Source: Exobasidium rhododendri (taxonomy: Eukaryota > Basidiomycota > Exobasidiomycetes > Exobasidiales > Exobasidiaceae). From it: a stretch of DNA of 64,000 nucleotides. Below the pieces are notes generated by a model. That model was given only the letters and a program-made list of their open reading frames with translations. It made no database searches and was not told where the DNA came from. The position numbers and the translations under genes are program-made. This document shows positions 62,078 through 64,000 of the stretch, in pieces; positions within the stretch are counted from its first letter, which is position 1; the number at the start of each line of letters is the position of its first letter. The stretch is taken from the NCBI GenBank assembly GCA_026210745.1, contig CP110631.1:2294001-2358000 (forward strand), read 5' to 3'.

Positions 62078-64000
62078 TCAATGAGGTATGTCCTCCCATT
62101 CTTGCCATCCTCGTCCTACAGTCTTCTTAAGATCTTCGGCGGTGAAATTCTTGGTACCGCTGAAGTAGCCAGAGAAGATCTTGGCATCAATCTGGGAGAA
62201 AGAAAATGATGTTAATGAAAGGGGGGCGCTCTTCAGTGTCGCTCTCGAATCACTTACCTCTACCTTTGAGTCTGCCGGAATAAGCTCATCGGGAATCTCG
62301 TACCGCTTGTGAATTGGGATGCCCGAGCCGACAATGGCGTCGTACTTTAGATTCGACACTGAAGAAGGGCGAACAAGTAAAGAGTCAGTAATGGATCCCT
62401 GTGAACACGATGCTACAAAACCAACGCACTGCTGATCATGCTGAAAGAGAGAAGAAAGGTGGGAGCAATCATTAGCATGACAGGAACATGCCTCTAGCCC
62501 CGGGATCGACTCACTTGTCAATCTTGGTGACGCCCAGCCAGTGTAAGACGTCGGGCGGTCCGATGACTTGGAAGCGCATATCCTGCAAATAGGGGATGCA
62601 GCGTCAGGGATTGTACTGCAGTCTCTTCGTGGCCAGCATTGTGTCCTCACCTCGACTCCAGCAATATCGATTGTACGCTGAAAGTACATAGCAGCATCGT
62701 CGGTTCCTCTCTTTCGCGCATTGTAGACCAGATACTTTGTCACTTCACCCAAGGCTCTGCCCTCTCTGCAAAAGTCGAGAAATTAGCCAGATTGACTCCA
62801 CCTAAATGCTGAAGCTAGGTACTCACTTTCCAAAGTAGATGACGATGCCAGATCCTCCCCTCTGCGCAGTCTTGATAGCTTCTTCGACGCCGTAAACCAG
62901 GTACGGGCGACAGGTGCATACGTCCGAGGAGAAGACATCGCTCCCACCACACTGATCATGAACTCGGACAGTGGTTTCTTTTGTGGGGTCGCTCATGTGT
63001 TGAGGAGGACCAAAGATGTAGACAGTCAAACCAGCAATGGGCGGTAGGAAGACCTTAAGATCATGACGAGTCAACAATTCTGGGTACATTCCACCTGTAT
63101 CCTCGAACAAAGCTCTTCTGAGTTGACCTTCACTGACTCCAAGCTTCTGCGCTATTCCAGGGAGGAACCAGCATGGCTCTACCGCTGCTTTGCTGCAGTT
63201 GATCTCGATGCCGGGATCGACATCAATCGGTACACCAGGTAAGCGTTCACTCTTGACGACGATTTTGCCATCCAGTGGTATCCGACCTAGCCGAAAAGCT
63301 TCATCAATTTCAGGCATCTTGATGTGTGCTCTTGTCATTGCTGTTGTGATAGATGCAAACACATTAGTCTGTCGAAGTCCCACAGGAGGGCTGCGCTCTC
63401 ATGGCTGTAAATACTCACAGATCGTCGGGCGGATATCTTTGCCCTCCTCAAATTCCTTTCTGAAGAGCTGCGGGGCGAGATGGCCCCAAGGATCCAAAGA
63501 GACGATCTTCCCGGGGGTGAACCAGCTAGGGTTTGGGAGAATATCAAAGGGCGGTTCGGTGTTGGTGTAGTCTGGTCGATGATTAGGATTCAATTTGCCA
63601 ATCGCAACAGCGAGCGCTCGATAGACCGAATAGGCACCACCATAAGCCCCGATAGCGTTTCTGATTTTGATACTGTTAGGATGTCTGCTCGCAATGACTG
63701 GTCCACGCTCGTGAGGACTTTCAGCATACCAATTCAGGGGAACAGGGTGAATTCCACTTTGACCAGGGTATGTGGTGAGAATGACACGACTGCTGTAGTA
63801 GCTTTGCAGTTCATTCCCAGCCGCCTGCACACCCAGATCGGGTGTATCGAGAGGGGTAGGATTGTTTGTTTGTGGTAGAGGTGCAGCTTGCGAAGGTTCG
63901 TTACGAGTGATGCCAAATATAGGAGGACCGAGTGGCTGAGAAGGTGGACTGCTCCCAAAGATTGCAAGTCCTGGTTGAATAGCATCGTGAGGTCGAGTCA
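62078..64000 (-). CDS. URC1: Urc1, GTP cyclohydrolase II-like enzyme of uracil catabolism (5' end beyond the window)
   Basis: Urc1 acts in the fungal URC pathway, which degrades uracil. Exons in view: 63419->64000, 62827-63340, 62651-62765, 62515-62582, 62430-62440, 62258-62358 and 62078-62191. The first exon stays open to the window edge, so the start is missing. The N-terminal part shows RVILTTYPGQSGIHPVPLNW, then RNAIGAYGGAYSVYRALAVA. The GTP cyclohydrolase II-like domain carries the zinc motif C-x10-C-x-C (HDQCGGSDVFSSDVCTC), then YFGKEGRALGEVTKYLVYNA, and closes with GYFSGTKNFTAEDLKKTVG. One exon has only 11 bases (62430-62440); skipping it breaks the frame. Confidence 0.9.

Noticed and set aside
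1-64000. tRNA, rRNA, CRISPR, transposon or viral remnants
   Set aside because: I searched the gaps by eye for T-arm consensus, terminal inverted repeats, transposase or reverse transcriptase motifs and regular spacers, and found none. A covariance-model scan would be decisive for tRNAs.

Overview
The window is a gene-dense piece of a fungal nuclear genome, most likely from a basidiomycete. The evidence is many short GT-AG introns (about 45-110 bases) that interrupt otherwise long exons, pyrimidine-rich leaders, and a conserved fungal gene set that includes Shr3, Nbp2, Eaf7, a Ste12-type regulator, Urc1 and a Pdx2 glutaminase. TRAPPC11, which baker's yeast lacks, is also present. I cannot fix the class; Ustilaginomycotina or a neighbouring lineage would fit, but that is a guess. 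I see no tRNA, rRNA, CRISPR array, transposon or viral sequence.

Layout from left to right: last exon of TOM40 (+, partial); SQS1 (-); eIF5B (-); a Ste12-type transcription factor (+); PDX2 glutaminase (-); TRAPPC11 (+); nuclear cap-binding protein CBP80 (-); an LRR protein with a charged tail (+); a hemerythrin-like protein (-); EAF7 (+); MED13 (-); RIC8 (+); TCF25/RQC1 (-); an MFS transporter (-); an NBP2-like SH3 protein (+); an LCB3-type sphingoid base phosphate phosphatase (-); VWA8 (+); a small secreted precursor (-); a large repetitive secreted precursor (+); a ten-exon polytopic membrane protein (+); SHR3 (-); a peroxisomal AMP-dependent acyl-CoA ligase (-); a nucleotide-sugar transporter (-); a rhodanese-methyltransferase fusion (-); and URC1 (-), which runs off the right edge. 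Exon junctions were derived by hand. For every complete multi-exon model the summed exon length is divisible by three and the reading frame is continuous.

Most genes are independent housekeeping functions: RNA processing, translation, transcription, membrane traffic, lipid and sugar metabolism. They are packed as divergent and convergent pairs with gaps of tens to a few hundred bases.

The part that stands out is 49374-52276. Two divergently transcribed, intron-less genes encode secreted precursors that share the same unusual Gly/Asn/Asp module. In the large precursor nine such modules alternate with five copies of a second module, and nine dibasic (RR/KR) Kex2-type sites separate them. A 297-base internal duplication shows the array is still changing. 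This looks like a family of Kex2-processed repeat proteins (the class that includes the repellent Rep1 of Ustilago maydis) with a repeat I do not recognise. It is the best candidate here for something undescribed.
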